A stretch of DNA of 64,000 nucleotides from Gemmatimonas sp. (GCF_027531815.1 NZ_JAPZSK010000002.1:310001-374000); one strand, 5' to 3'; shown: positions 1 through 9,411, counted from the first letter of the stretch. A program made the numbers and translations. The notes: generated by a model from the letters alone, not told the origin.

Positions 1-545
1 CGCGATTCGATGCGCATGCCGGGCACCATGCGGAAGACGTCCGTCATGCGCGCCGCATTGCGGCTCGCGAGGTCGGACGCCGTGAAGAACCGCCCGCTCC
101 CGTAGCCCATGCGCCGGTAGAAGCCGGCCATGGGACCGTTGACCTCGCGTCGGCCCACCACCTGGACGGTGCTCAGCTCCACGGCAATGCGCTCCAGCCG
201 CACGGTCGCGCGCGCGGGCTCGCCTGCCGTGATCTCCACGGCAACCGAGTCCGGACGGTAGCCAATGCGTCGGGCCACCAGCCACGCCGACCCAAGCGGC
301 ACCCCCGCCGCCGTGAACGTGCCGTTGTCGTCCGACTCCACCGACGTGGTCGTCCCGCGTCCCTGAATGCGAAGGCGTACCTGCGCGCCGCCAATGGGGA
401 GCCCCAACGTGGTGTTGACGGTGCCACGAACCGTTCCCGTTGCCCCGCCAGCGGACTGCGCACGCGCCACCGTCGCGCCCACGCCGGTGAGGGCGATCAT
501 CGACCAGGCAGGGACGAGCCGATACATCAAACGGGGCATGCGCAT
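1..545 (-). CDS. Exported carboxypeptidase-regulatory / TonB-plug-like protein (C-terminus outside window)
   Basis: An open frame runs off the left edge, so only the first 181 residues are present. The ATG at 545 is followed by a signal peptide (MRMPRLMYRLVPAW..., ending in ARAQ near residue 30). Next comes a carboxypeptidase-regulatory-like Ig fold (about residues 36-120: GTVRGTVNTTLGLPIGGAQV ... GYRPDSVAVEI). The segment after it (ELSTVQVVGRR ... MTDVFRMVPGMRIES) resembles the start of a TonB plug domain. In this phylum such proteins are exported and tied to outer-membrane uptake, but without the C-terminus it is unclear whether a barrel follows. It is divergent from the lipoprotein at 604, with only 58 bp between them. 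Confidence 0.8.
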   Translation of the reverse strand, partial: MRMPRLMYRLVPAWSMIALTGVGATVARAQSAGGATGTVRGTVNTTLGLPIGGAQVRLRIQGRGTTTSVESDDNGTFTAAGVPLGSAWLVARRIGYRPDSVAVEITAGEPARATVRLERIAVELSTVQVVGRREVNGPMAGFYRRMGYGSGRFFTASDLASRNAARMTDVFRMVPGMRIES

Positions 546-603
546 AGAGGGCGCGCTCAAGGGCGCGGACTTGTGTGGGCGCGCGGGCGGGCTACGATGA
601 ATC

Positions 604-2430
604 ATGATTCGTGCCTCCTGTGTGGGCAAGCGCCACTGGCTCACGCTCTGTTCCCTCGTGGCGTTGCTCTCAGGGTGTACCCCGCTGCGCCGCGCCGTTC
701 CCCCTGAGGAGCTCCCGAGGCGGGTCGTGCTGGCGCTGGACGGCCTCGACTACCGTGATGTGCTCGACGCCCGGCGGCGCGGACGCTTTGCCGCCTTCCA
801 TGAGCCCGCGCGACTGTTTTCGACCTTCCCGTCGATCAGCGACATTGCCTGGCATGCCATCTTCGGCGTGAAACCTCCGCCGGGGTACCAGCGGGTGTAC
901 TACAGCACGCGGCACCGCCGGGTGCTGGGTGATGCGCTCTCGGCCATTCGCCCCATCGAGTACGAGGAGCGCATGGACCAGGCCTTCGATACCAAGTTCC
1001 ACCATCTGGGGGCCTATCTCATCTCCTGGCCGGTGGCCAGGAAGGAAGTGGACACCGACGTTGAGCATGTGCTCCGCTCGCGCGGTCGCGAAACCGTGTA
1101 TCTCTACAATGTCGGTCCCGACGCACTGCAGCACACGCGCGGCGACATTGCGCCCTACCTCGATCACCTCAGTGATCGACTCGACGCCTTGCAGCAGCGA
1201 TATCGACAGCGCACGGGACGTTCGCTGGACATCGTCGTACTCTCCGATCACGGCCACAATCGCGCCCGCGAGGCGGCCTTCGTGCCGATTGCCGAGGCGC
1301 TGGCGGCGCACGGATTCGAAACGGCGCGCGTGCTCGATGCCCCAAACCGGGTGGCCTTCAGTGTCGACGGCGTCACCACCGGGTTCGGGGTGTTCTGTCA
1401 TCCCGACTCCGTGGCGCGTGTGGCTGCCTTGCTCACCACCGTGCCGGGTGTGGAAATCGTCACGGCGCACGTCGCGCGCGATCGCTACACGGTATCGGCA
1501 CGGCGCGCCGACGGCTCCGTGGACGACGCGGTCATCGAAGAGACGGCCCCCGCGGGTGGGCGGGAGGCCCGTTATCGCTACTTGCAGCAGCGCGGCGATC
1601 CGCTGGAGCTGGCCGGTACCGTGAGACACCTGCAGGCGGCCGGGTTGCTCGATGCGAACGGGTTTGCCCCCGAATCGGTGTGGGTGCGCGAGACCGCATC
1701 ACACAGATATCCCGCGGCCGTTGTGCGCATCGTGCATGGACATGTCCGCGCCACGCAGAACCCCGCGCCTGTGCTCGTGTCCGTGGCCGACGACCATCGC
1801 GTGGGTTTGGGGATGGTCTCGGTGGCCAATCGCATGCGACCCCTGGGCGGCACGCACGGCGCGCTCGGCGCCACCAACGCCGTGGGGATGGTGCTCAGCA
1901 ATGGCGTCGTGCCGCACGACGACGTTGCCTGGCGGGTACGCGAACAGTTCGGCGGCTTTGGGGATCTCAAGTCCCGCCCGTCGCACGACGGCACGTTGCA
2001 GGTGGTGGCAGGGCAGGAGCTGCGCCGCGACCGCTTCGTGCAACGTGCGTGGCCGCAGTGGAACGCGATGCCCGACACCGGTGCCGTGGTGATGCTGACA
2101 CTCCCCAGGCGCGTGCTCGACGACGACCCGCGTGGCCGTTTCCTGCGCTTCGAGGTGCGCGTGCGCGATCAGTCGTCGGTGGACGGACGGACGGTGCGCA
2201 CGGTCGCGGTACCGCTGACGCAGGCGTGGCGCAGCACTGAAGAACGGCAGGTGGCCTTGCCGGCGGGAATGGTCGGCCTCACGGCCCTCGATGCCGACAG
2301 CGATCTCACGCTGCGGGTGGTGCTCGAAGTGCGGCGCCCCGACAAGGATGGCTGGGTGATTGCCCGTGAGCAGACCGTGCTCACCATGGCGTTGCGGGTC
2401 GCCCCCGACGGGATTCCCTGGAGCTACTGA
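604..2430 (+). CDS. Alkaline-phosphatase-superfamily lipoprotein
   Basis: 608 residues. The N-terminus has a lipoprotein signal ending in LLSGC (Cys25), so the protein is probably membrane-anchored in the periplasm. The fold is that of type I phosphodiesterase / alkaline phosphatase-like metalloenzymes. Metal-site motifs are visible in order: VLALDGLDYRD (Asp46), FPSISDIAWHAIF (nucleophile region, about 77-89), NVGPDALQH (about 170), VVLSDHGHNR (about 211-220) and GGTHGALG (about 416). The family hydrolyses phosphate, phosphodiester or sulfate esters with two metal ions; the substrate here cannot be told from sequence. The roughly 190 residues after the last metal motif match nothing I recognise. 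The ATG at 604 gives the signal peptide directly. Confidence 0.8.
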   Translation: MIRASCVGKRHWLTLCSLVALLSGCTPLRRAVPPEELPRRVVLALDGLDYRDVLDARRRGRFAAFHEPARLFSTFPSISDIAWHAIFGVKPPPGYQRVYYSTRHRRVLGDALSAIRPIEYEERMDQAFDTKFHHLGAYLISWPVARKEVDTDVEHVLRSRGRETVYLYNVGPDALQHTRGDIAPYLDHLSDRLDALQQRYRQRTGRSLDIVVLSDHGHNRAREAAFVPIAEALAAHGFETARVLDAPNRVAFSVDGVTTGFGVFCHPDSVARVAALLTTVPGVEIVTAHVARDRYTVSARRADGSVDDAVIEETAPAGGREARYRYLQQRGDPLELAGTVRHLQAAGLLDANGFAPESVWVRETASHRYPAAVVRIVHGHVRATQNPAPVLVSVADDHRVGLGMVSVANRMRPLGGTHGALGATNAVGMVLSNGVVPHDDVAWRVREQFGGFGDLKSRPSHDGTLQVVAGQELRRDRFVQRAWPQWNAMPDTGAVVMLTLPRRVLDDDPRGRFLRFEVRVRDQSSVDGRTVRTVAVPLTQAWRSTEERQVALPAGMVGLTALDADSDLTLRVVLEVRRPDKDGWVIAREQTVLTMALRVAPDGIPWSY

Positions 2431-2519
2431 CCGGGCTGCAACAGCCCTTCTGTCGGTGCCGAGCGCGGCGTAACGTTGATCGGCGGGCAATGGTGTCCGT
2501 CCTCACTTGCCAACCGAGC

Positions 2520-5500
2520 ATGTCCCTCCTGCATCGTTCGCGTTCGCGCGGCGCGGCGTTCGGCCTCGCGGCTGCTGTGCTGTTGACCGGCTTTCGTGCC
2601 CACGCCCAGTCGCCCACTCGGCTGCTGCGCACCCCCAGTGTGAGCAGCCGCCATATCGCCTTCGCCTACGCCAACAACGTGTGGATCGTGGAGCGCGCGG
2701 GCGGTAGCGCGCGCCGGCTCACGAGCTTTCAGGGGCAGACGCAGAATCCCAAGCTGTCGCCCGACGGACGGCTGGTGGCGTTCAGCGCGGAGTATGCCGG
2801 CAATACCGACGTATATGTCGTGCCGGTGGAGGGCGGCCAGCCGACACGCCTGACCTGGCACCCCGGCGCCGACGTGGTGCAGGGGTGGACCCCCGACGGC
2901 AAGCAGGTGATGTTCGCCTCACCCCGCGCCACGTGGGCGCCCAACGCGGCTCCGCGCTTCTTCACGGTGCCCGTGACCGGCGGCGTGGAAACCGCCCTGC
3001 CGCTGCCGCGCGCATATCAGGGGAAGCTGTCCCCCGATGGTGGGCGCATTGCGTATCGCATGCCCACGTCATGGGATGAAGAACGACGCAACTACCGCGG
3101 CGGACAGAACAAGCCCATCTGGATCGTCGATCTCAAGTCCATGGCGCTCGACAGCACGCCATTCGCCGGCACGAAGGAGATGGATCCGGTGTGGGTGGGT
3201 GACGCGGTGTACTTCCTGTCGGATCGTGATGGCGTCTCGAACGTGTGGGCATTCGACACCCGCAGCCGCCGCCTGTCGCAGGTCACGCGGTTCACCGATT
3301 TCGATGTGAAGTCCTTGGACGCCGCGGGCACGACCGTGGTGTTCGAACAGGCCGGGTACATCCATGAACTCGAGACGCGTACCGGCGCGAGCACGGTGGT
3401 GCGCATTACTGCCGCGGGGGATTTCCCGTGGATGATGCCTGCCTGGAAGGAGGTAGGTGGGCGGGTCACCAACCTTGCGCTGTCGGCGACCGGCAAGCGT
3501 GCCGCCATTGAGGCACGCGGTGAGGTGTTCACGGTGCCCGCGGAGAAGGGAGACGTGCGCAACCTTACCGCCACCAGTGGCGCCGCCGAGATTGCGCCGC
3601 TCTGGTCTCCCGACGGTCGATCGGTGGCCTACTTCAGCGATGCCAGCGGCGAGTACCAGCTGGTGATCGCCCCGCAGGATGGCCTCGGGGCGCGGCGCAC
3701 CATCGCGTTGCCCGAACCGAGCCGCCCCTATTCGCCAAGCTGGTCGCCCAACGGTCGGCACATCGCCTTTCAGGATACGCACTTCCGCATCTGGCTGGTG
3801 GATGTGGCGAGCGGGCAGGCGAAGGTGGCCGACCACGATCCGTATTTCATGGCCGATCGCAGCATCGTGCCGGTCTGGAGCCCCGACTCGCGCTACCTCG
3901 CGTACCCGAAGCGGCTCAAGTCCCTCATGCGTGCGCTGTTCGTGTACGACGTACAGGCCGGCACCGCCCGGCAGATCACCGATGGCATGGCGGACGCGAC
4001 GAGTCCGGCGTGGGACGCGAGCGGCAAGTACCTGTGGTTCTTTGCCAGCACCACCTTCGCGCTCAACTCGTCGCTGCTCGACATGACGAAGTACGAGCGT
4101 CCGGAAACCAAGGCGCTCTACCTGGCGGTGCTCGCGAAGGGAGAGCCGTCGCCCCTGCTCCCCGAAAGCGACGAGGAAGCGCCGCGCGCCCTCGCACCAC
4201 GTGACTCGGGGGTGACAACCACACCGGCCAGCGCGCGTCCGCGGGCGGACAGCGCGCGCGGTGATGCCATGAGCACGGCCGTGCGACCGGTGCGGATCGA
4301 CTTCGACGGACTGCAGCAGCGCATCGTGGTGGTGTCGGGGCTGGCCGAACGCGACTACGGTACGCTCGTGGCAGGGCCGGCTGGTACGGTCTTCTTCCTC
4401 GAGCCCATTCCCGCCACGGGCACGTCAGCGGGAAGCGCCGCCGGCACCGGCAACACGCTGCATCGCTTTCAACTGTCCGCGCGTCGTGCCCAGCTCTTCG
4501 CCAGCGGTGTGGCGCAGTACACGGTGAGTGCCGATGGCCGCCGGCTGCTGTATCGCACGGCCGGGCAGAACGGTGGGCTGTACCTGGTCGATGCCGACAA
4601 GACGGTGCCCGCGCCCGGCAGCGGTCGCCTGGCGGTCACGCTGCGCGCCTACATCGATCCGCGTGAGGAGTTTCGGCAGATCTTCAACGAAGGGTGGCGC
4701 AATCAGCGCAACAACTTCTACGTGAAGAACCTGCATGGCACCGACTGGGCGGCGGTGAAGACGATGTACGAGCCGCTGCTGGCGCACGTGAATCACCGGG
4801 CCGATCTGAACTACCTCATCGACAACATGGGGGCCGAAACGGCGATCGGGCACTCGTACGTGCGCGGCGGCGACCTGCCCGACGTGCCCAACGCCAGCGG
4901 CGGATTGCTCGGTGCCGACTTTACCATCGAGGGGGATCGGTATCGTATTGCCCGCGTTTATGATGCGGAGAGCTGGAACCCGGAGTTGCGGGCGCCGCTG
5001 GTCACGCCAGGGGTGAACGTGTCGCGCGGCGACTATCTGCTCGCCATCAACGGCGTGGAGCTGCGCGCGCCCGACAACGTGTACCGGCTGCTCGATGGCA
5101 CGGCCAACCGTCAGACCGTACTGACGGTGAACAGCCGCCCCGATTTGCAGGGAGCACGGCTCGTTACGGTGGTCCCCGTCGCCAACGAGCAGGGGCTGCG
5201 GACCCGCGCCTGGGTGGAGTCGAATCGTCGGTACGTGGACAGCGTGTCGAAGGGGACGCTGGCCTACGTGTATCTCCCCAACACGGGCGTGCCGGGGTAT
5301 ACCAGCTTCAACCGCTACTACTTTGCCCAGCAGGACCGGCTGGGGGTCGTGGTCGACGAGCGCTTCAACGGGGGCGGATCGGCGGCCGACTACATCGTGG
5401 ACCTGCTTGGCCGTGACTTCGACGGGTACTTCAACAATCCGGTCGGCGACCGCTTCCCGTACACCAGCCCGGCCAATGGCATCTGGGGGCCCAAGGTCAT

Positions 5501-5876
5501 GATCATCAACGAAATGGCCGGTTCGGGTGGGGATCTCATGCCCTACATGTTCAAGCGGCGCAAGCTGGGACCGCTGGTGGGGGCACGTACCTGGGGTGGC
5601 CTGGTGGCCACTACCGACACGCCGCCGTTCGTCGACGGCGGATCGATGATTGCGCCGCGCTTCGGCTTCTTCTCCCGCGAGAACGCCTTCGCGGTGGAGA
5701 ATGAAGGCGTGGCCCCGGACATCGACGTGGAGAATTTTCCGCGCGAGGTGAACGCGGGGCGTGATCCGCAACTCGAGCGCGCCACGCAGGAGGCGCTGCG
5801 TCTGCTGTCCACCTGGAAGAATCCGCGAGCCACCACGGAGCCCACGCCTCCCGTGTGGGGGAAGCGAGGTCGCTGA
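2520..5876 (+). CDS. Tricorn-like S41 peptidase, exported
   Basis: 1118 residues from the ATG at 2520, which starts a clean signal peptide (MSLLHRSRSRGAAFG ... AHAQ). An in-frame GTG/ATG 30 bp upstream would only add a hydrophilic extension. The first ~650 residues are WD40/TolB-like beta-propeller repeats (LSPDGRLVAF, WSPDGRSVAYFSD, WSPDSRYLAYPKR). Then come the tricorn core domain with GHSYV (His778), a PDZ-like segment (about 800-860), and the S41 catalytic core with NEMAGSGGDLM (Ser1002) and GARTWGGLV. Known tricorn proteases degrade peptides using a Ser-His pair with supporting acidic residues; both Ser and His are present. It overlaps nothing and is followed 3 bp later by the PepSY gene, suggesting cotranscription. 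Confidence 0.9.
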   Translation: MSLLHRSRSRGAAFGLAAAVLLTGFRAHAQSPTRLLRTPSVSSRHIAFAYANNVWIVERAGGSARRLTSFQGQTQNPKLSPDGRLVAFSAEYAGNTDVYVVPVEGGQPTRLTWHPGADVVQGWTPDGKQVMFASPRATWAPNAAPRFFTVPVTGGVETALPLPRAYQGKLSPDGGRIAYRMPTSWDEERRNYRGGQNKPIWIVDLKSMALDSTPFAGTKEMDPVWVGDAVYFLSDRDGVSNVWAFDTRSRRLSQVTRFTDFDVKSLDAAGTTVVFEQAGYIHELETRTGASTVVRITAAGDFPWMMPAWKEVGGRVTNLALSATGKRAAIEARGEVFTVPAEKGDVRNLTATSGAAEIAPLWSPDGRSVAYFSDASGEYQLVIAPQDGLGARRTIALPEPSRPYSPSWSPNGRHIAFQDTHFRIWLVDVASGQAKVADHDPYFMADRSIVPVWSPDSRYLAYPKRLKSLMRALFVYDVQAGTARQITDGMADATSPAWDASGKYLWFFASTTFALNSSLLDMTKYERPETKALYLAVLAKGEPSPLLPESDEEAPRALAPRDSGVTTTPASARPRADSARGDAMSTAVRPVRIDFDGLQQRIVVVSGLAERDYGTLVAGPAGTVFFLEPIPATGTSAGSAAGTGNTLHRFQLSARRAQLFASGVAQYTVSADGRRLLYRTAGQNGGLYLVDADKTVPAPGSGRLAVTLRAYIDPREEFRQIFNEGWRNQRNNFYVKNLHGTDWAAVKTMYEPLLAHVNHRADLNYLIDNMGAETAIGHSYVRGGDLPDVPNASGGLLGADFTIEGDRYRIARVYDAESWNPELRAPLVTPGVNVSRGDYLLAINGVELRAPDNVYRLLDGTANRQTVLTVNSRPDLQGARLVTVVPVANEQGLRTRAWVESNRRYVDSVSKGTLAYVYLPNTGVPGYTSFNRYYFAQQDRLGVVVDERFNGGGSAADYIVDLLGRDFDGYFNNPVGDRFPYTSPANGIWGPKVMIINEMAGSGGDLMPYMFKRRKLGPLVGARTWGGLVATTDTPPFVDGGSMIAPRFGFFSRENAFAVENEGVAPDIDVENFPREVNAGRDPQLERATQEALRLLSTWKNPRATTEPTPPVWGKRGR

Positions 5877-5879
5877 GCC

Positions 5880-6398
5880 ATGCCCAATCCTCGTATTCTC
5901 AATCGCAAGCTCCACCGCTGGGGGGCCATCGCCACGGCGCTGCCGTTCCTGCTGGTCATCGTCACGGGCCTGCTGCTGCAGCTCAAGAAGCAGCTGCCAT
6001 GGGTGCAGCCGCCCGAGCAGCGCACGGCGAACACGGTCCCGAGCCTCAGCATGGAGCAGATCCTGCGCGCGGCGAAATCGGTGCCCGAGGCGGCCGTCAC
6101 CGATTGGCGCGATATCGATCGGCTCGATGTGCGCCCCGCCAAGGGCATCGTGAAGGTGACCGCGAACAACCGATGGGAAGTACAGGTGGATCTGGGCACG
6201 GGTGCCGTGCTGCAGGCCGCGTACCGGCGCTCCGATCTCATCGAGCAGCTGCACGATGGTTCGTGGTTTGCCGATGCCGCGAAGCTCTGGCTGTTTCTCC
6301 CGTCGGGGGTGGTGGTGCTTGGGTTGTGGATCACCGGGCTCTATCTGTTCGTGCTCCCCTTCCTCGCGCGCGCGCAGAAGCGCCAGCGCGAGTCCTGA
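5880..6398 (+). CDS. PepSY-domain membrane protein
   Basis: 172 residues. A first transmembrane helix (about 14-35, IATALPFLLVIVTGLLLQL) is followed by a periplasmic PepSY-like domain (about 55-120: SMEQILRAAKSVPEAAV ... GIVKVTANNRWEVQVDLGTGAVL). A second helix lies near the end (about 140-165) before a basic tail. This is the small PepSY-associated TM arrangement, whose members may bind peptides or act in iron or redox contexts; the function is not established. It starts 3 bp after the tricorn-like protease stop codon, so a role beside that protease is possible. Confidence 0.75.
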   Translation: MPNPRILNRKLHRWGAIATALPFLLVIVTGLLLQLKKQLPWVQPPEQRTANTVPSLSMEQILRAAKSVPEAAVTDWRDIDRLDVRPAKGIVKVTANNRWEVQVDLGTGAVLQAAYRRSDLIEQLHDGSWFADAAKLWLFLPSGVVVLGLWITGLYLFVLPFLARAQKRQRES

Positions 6399-6411
6399 GT
6401 CAGGGGCCATC

Positions 6412-7410
6412 ATGCCGGTGCGGCATCCTTCGGCAGTCGTGACCTCTCCCCGCGACGTGCTGCGCTGGAGCGTGGCCCGCGCCCGGGCACGATTGCCACA
6501 TCCCCCGCGCGCGCCCATCGAAGGGGTTGCTCCGGATCTGTCGTACCTGCACGCCAATCGCCACGAGCCCGCCTACACGTGGATTGGCCATTCGTCGGCG
6601 CTGCTGCAGATCGGCGGCGCCAACCTGCTGCTCGACCCGATGTTCAGTCGGACGGCGTCGCCGTTCCGCTATTTCGGGCCACGTCGGCATCAACCGCCCG
6701 GACTCACGGTGGCGCAGCTTCCGCACATCGATGCGGTGCTGCTCACGCACAATCATTACGACCACCTCGATCGGTGGTCGGTGCGCGCGGTGGCCCAGCA
6801 GGCTGGCGGGGCACCGGCGTATTTCGTGCCGCGCGGGCTCGAACGCTGGTTCGCGCGGAATCTGCCGCGGCGCCGGGGCGTGCTGCCGCACATCGAGGGG
6901 TTGGCGTGGCACGAAGGCGCGCAGCTGCCGGCAGGGAATGGGCCGCTCGGCTTGCACTTCCTGCCGGTGCAGCACTGGTCGAGTCGCACGGGCTTCGATC
7001 GCAACGCGTCGCTCTGGGGCAGCTGGGCGGTGCTGCACGACGGTTTCCGGTTCTGGTACTCCGGGGATCTCGGGTACTCGAACGAGCCGCGCGAGATCGG
7101 CGAGCGCTACGGCCCCTTCGATGCCGCGGCGATTGCCATTGGGGCGTACGAGCCACGCTGGTTCATGCGCGCCCAGCATGTAAATCCCGAAGAAGCGGTG
7201 CAGGTGATGCTGGACGTGCGGGCCGCACACGCGATTGGCGTGCACTGGGGCACGTTCTCGCTGACCGACGAACCGCTCGATCAGCCGCCGGTCGACCTGG
7301 CGTTGGCGCTGGAGGCCCGAGGCATTGCACCAGAGCGGTTCATGGTGCTGCGGCACGGGGAAACCAAGCGGCTACACGCCGAGGGGAATCGCATCCACCC
7401 ACCACCCTGA
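6412..7410 (+). CDS. Metallo-beta-lactamase-fold hydrolase, NAPE-PLD/UlaG-like
   Basis: 332 residues from the ATG at 6412, which lies 13 bp after the PepSY stop; the frame is open further left but that part overlaps the previous gene. The HxHxDH zinc motif is HNHYDHLD (His113-His118). Later ligands are visible in VQHWSSR, WYSGDLGY and GVHWGTFSL. The sequence GHSSALLQIGGANLLLDPMF near residue 65 is typical of the lactamase_B_2 family (COG2220), which includes N-acylphosphatidylethanolamine phospholipase D and UlaG-type lactonases. A phospholipid or lactone substrate is possible but cannot be chosen. No signal peptide is evident, so it is probably cytosolic. The stop codon lies inside one arm of a long inverted repeat. 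Confidence 0.85.
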   Translation: MPVRHPSAVVTSPRDVLRWSVARARARLPHPPRAPIEGVAPDLSYLHANRHEPAYTWIGHSSALLQIGGANLLLDPMFSRTASPFRYFGPRRHQPPGLTVAQLPHIDAVLLTHNHYDHLDRWSVRAVAQQAGGAPAYFVPRGLERWFARNLPRRRGVLPHIEGLAWHEGAQLPAGNGPLGLHFLPVQHWSSRTGFDRNASLWGSWAVLHDGFRFWYSGDLGYSNEPREIGERYGPFDAAAIAIGAYEPRWFMRAQHVNPEEAVQVMLDVRAAHAIGVHWGTFSLTDEPLDQPPVDLALALEARGIAPERFMVLRHGETKRLHAEGNRIHPPP

Positions 7411-7519
7411 ACACACGACCCTCGACGCTGAACGGGTGTGCTGTCAGTCGGATACGCGAACGCCACGTGGGCGACTGCCGGTGATTCCCGTTCAGGGTCG
7501 GGGGTCGTGAGTTGAGGGT
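7404..7519. repeat. Long inverted repeat at a convergent gene pair
   Basis: Two 33-bp arms (7404-7436 and 7487-7519) match as inverted copies at 29 of 33 positions. The 50-bp loop contains a further short inverted pair (CAGTCG ... CGACTG). The stop codon of the plus-strand hydrolase (7408-7410) lies in the left arm and that of the minus-strand membrane gene (7492-7494) in the right arm. It could fold as a large hairpin in RNA from either side, so a bidirectional terminator or mRNA 3'-end stabiliser is likely. No clear T-run follows. Confidence 0.6.
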
Positions 7520-7824
7520 CTGGGGTGTGGGTACATTCCCAGGTACACCAGCAGCGGCGGACACCCCGTGAGCAAAGTGGCGACCCACCAGATCATGCTC
7601 CGCCCGCTTCGCCTGAGCTCACGCCAGAACCACGTGAGCACGATCGCCGTGAAGATGCCCATGTCGTTCCAGGCCATGAACACCATGGGATCCTGGCGCA
7701 GCGTCATCCATGCGTGGGCAAGGCCCACCGAGACGGAGCCGTGCTGCTGCATCCACGTGTAGAACGCCCACTGTTCATAGGCGAAGAAGAGCACCGCCGC
7801 GGTATAGAGCAGGGGACGCCGCAT
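7492..7824 (-). CDS. Small membrane protein, DUF2834-like
   Basis: 110 residues with about three hydrophobic segments (LLYTAAVLFFAYEQWAFY, MGIFTAIVLTWFW, IWWVATLLTGCPPLLVYLGM). The pattern of an aromatic-rich first helix, an Asp at the start of the second, a basic RELRRSGR loop and a final PLLVYL resembles DUF2834 proteins of about 100 residues, whose function is unknown. The start ATG (7822-7824) overlaps the TGA stop of the upstream flavin oxidase by one base, so the two are probably translationally coupled and the protein may assist that oxidase. The DUF assignment is from memory of the family pattern. Confidence 0.65.
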   Translation of the reverse strand: MRRPLLYTAAVLFFAYEQWAFYTWMQQHGSVSVGLAHAWMTLRQDPMVFMAWNDMGIFTAIVLTWFWRELRRSGRSMIWWVATLLTGCPPLLVYLGMYPHPRPSTHDPRP

Positions 7825-9284
7825 CAGCCGGGGGGACGCTCGTACTGTTCGGTGGGCAGGGCGAAGGCCTTCCTGAGCTTCGCATCGCCTTCGATCCCCA
7901 CGACCCGTTGCGCGATGTAGTCGCCCACTACGGGACCGAACTTGAAGCCTTCCGCCTGCCCAAGGCCGGCGATCCACGCGTTGGTGGCGCCCGGCACGAA
8001 GTCGACGATGAAATTCTGGTTGATGCTCGACTCGTAGTGGCAGGCGCGCGTTTCCAGCAGCGGCGCGTTGGCGAGCAACGGGAACCGCGCCGCGAGAAAC
8101 CGACGGGCGCCATCCACCCGATCCTGATTGGTCCAGCGCGGACTCAGGTCGGGATCCTGCAGCGCGGGGTCGGCCGGTGCCGGGGGCGGGGCAGGTGGCG
8201 GCGTGGTGCCGGCTGGCGGCGGCGGCGGGGCAATGGCGCCGCGCACGCGAAAGCCGCGGCTGTCCACCGGCAGCATCGGCCACCCGGTCACCCCGGGGAA
8301 GTTGAAGCTGGGCAGGTTGGGAAACTGGAAGCGCGTGTCGCCGACCGGCACGCCGAAATAGAGCGCGTGGCCAATGGGAATGCGCGCACGGTTCTCCATG
8401 TAGGGGAACAGCTTGCGCAGCCACGGCCCGCAGGCGAACACGTAGGCGTCGCCCCGAATGACGGTGCCGTTGTCGAGGATGACCCCGTCCATGCGGCCGT
8501 CCACAATGGGGCCCGGCCGCACGCGACCGATGACCAGCTCGGCACCCATCTTTTGCGCCACCGCCGCCACGGCCTGCGTCGCCGCACGGCAGCGCACGAC
8601 ACCGGCATCGGGTTCGGTGATGGCGACGGTGATGTCGTCGGCCTTGATGACCGGCCAGCGCTTGCGCGCTTCGTCACCACTGAGGACTTCGTGCTGGACG
8701 TTGTTCGCCTTCCAGAGGTCCACCGTCCTGGTGATGAACGGTTCGCGGGTGGCGCGCATGATCACGTCGCCCGTCTCGTGAAAGAAGGACGTGCGGAAGA
8801 CCGGCGCCCATTCCTTTTCGAACAGCTTCCAGCGGGCAATGGCCGTGCGAGCCCACGGCGTCCACAGTTCGCCGCTGGCGCGATCGCCGTAGGACGAGCG
8901 GATCCCGCGCGTTTCGTCACCGCTGGTGGAGCGCGAGTTGCCGGGGCCGTACTGATCGATGAGGGTGACGCGCGCACCGCGAGCGCGGAGGTGGTACGCG
9001 GTCCACCCGCCCCAGGCTCCGGCGCCGATGACCACGATGTGCTGGCTGTTGCCGCCGCGAGCCTTCCCCGGCTGGATGCCAGGGGCCGGTGCCGCCGAGA
9101 AGGCCGCCGGTGGCGCGCACCCGGCGGCAAGGAAGGCGCCGGCGCCCACTCCGGCGAGACGGAGAAAATCGCGACGGGGGAGCGCGCCGTCCGCCGTGGC
9201 GGTGTCGATCAACGGGTCGGTGGCGTCGGCATCCGGCTGGGGCGCGGCGCGTTCGGGAACATCCGGGGTAGCAAAAGCGTCCAT
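7824..9284 (-). CDS. Tat-exported FAD-dependent oxidoreductase of the DAO / sarcosine oxidase family
   Basis: 486 residues from the ATG at 9284. The N-terminus carries a twin-arginine signal (RRDFLRLAGVG, Arg37-Arg38) ending in a lipobox (LAAGC, Cys56), so it is a probable Tat lipoprotein. The FAD-binding Rossmann motif is VIGAGAWGG (Gly87-Gly92). Family features follow: the GNSRSTSGDETRGIRSSYG segment, RACHYESSINQNFIVD with Cys415 at the position that covalently holds flavin in monomeric sarcosine oxidase, and GLGQAEGFKFGPVVGD near the end. A proline-rich insert occupies about residues 352-371. The family oxidises secondary or primary amines to imines. It is divergent from a cytochrome c at 9412, a plausible electron acceptor. 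A longer open frame to 9530 exists but would bury the Tat signal. Confidence 0.85.
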   Translation of the reverse strand: MDAFATPDVPERAAPQPDADATDPLIDTATADGALPRRDFLRLAGVGAGAFLAAGCAPPAAFSAAPAPGIQPGKARGGNSQHIVVIGAGAWGGWTAYHLRARGARVTLIDQYGPGNSRSTSGDETRGIRSSYGDRASGELWTPWARTAIARWKLFEKEWAPVFRTSFFHETGDVIMRATREPFITRTVDLWKANNVQHEVLSGDEARKRWPVIKADDITVAITEPDAGVVRCRAATQAVAAVAQKMGAELVIGRVRPGPIVDGRMDGVILDNGTVIRGDAYVFACGPWLRKLFPYMENRARIPIGHALYFGVPVGDTRFQFPNLPSFNFPGVTGWPMLPVDSRGFRVRGAIAPPPPPAGTTPPPAPPPAPADPALQDPDLSPRWTNQDRVDGARRFLAARFPLLANAPLLETRACHYESSINQNFIVDFVPGATNAWIAGLGQAEGFKFGPVVGDYIAQRVVGIEGDAKLRKAFALPTEQYERPPG

Positions 9285-9411
9285 CGGCCGAAAATGTCGG
9301 TCGCACCGGTCCCTCGCAATGCAGACCGCCCGATTGCCTCGGCGGCGCTGCATCGCGAGGCCTCGTGGCGCGACTTGCCAGCGAAACGCTCCTCTTGCAC
9401 GTTCATCCGCC

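Noticed and set aside
4425-6557. 710-codon minus-strand open frame over the tricorn protease
   Set aside because: Low-complexity His/Gly/Arg translation typical of antisense high-GC frames.
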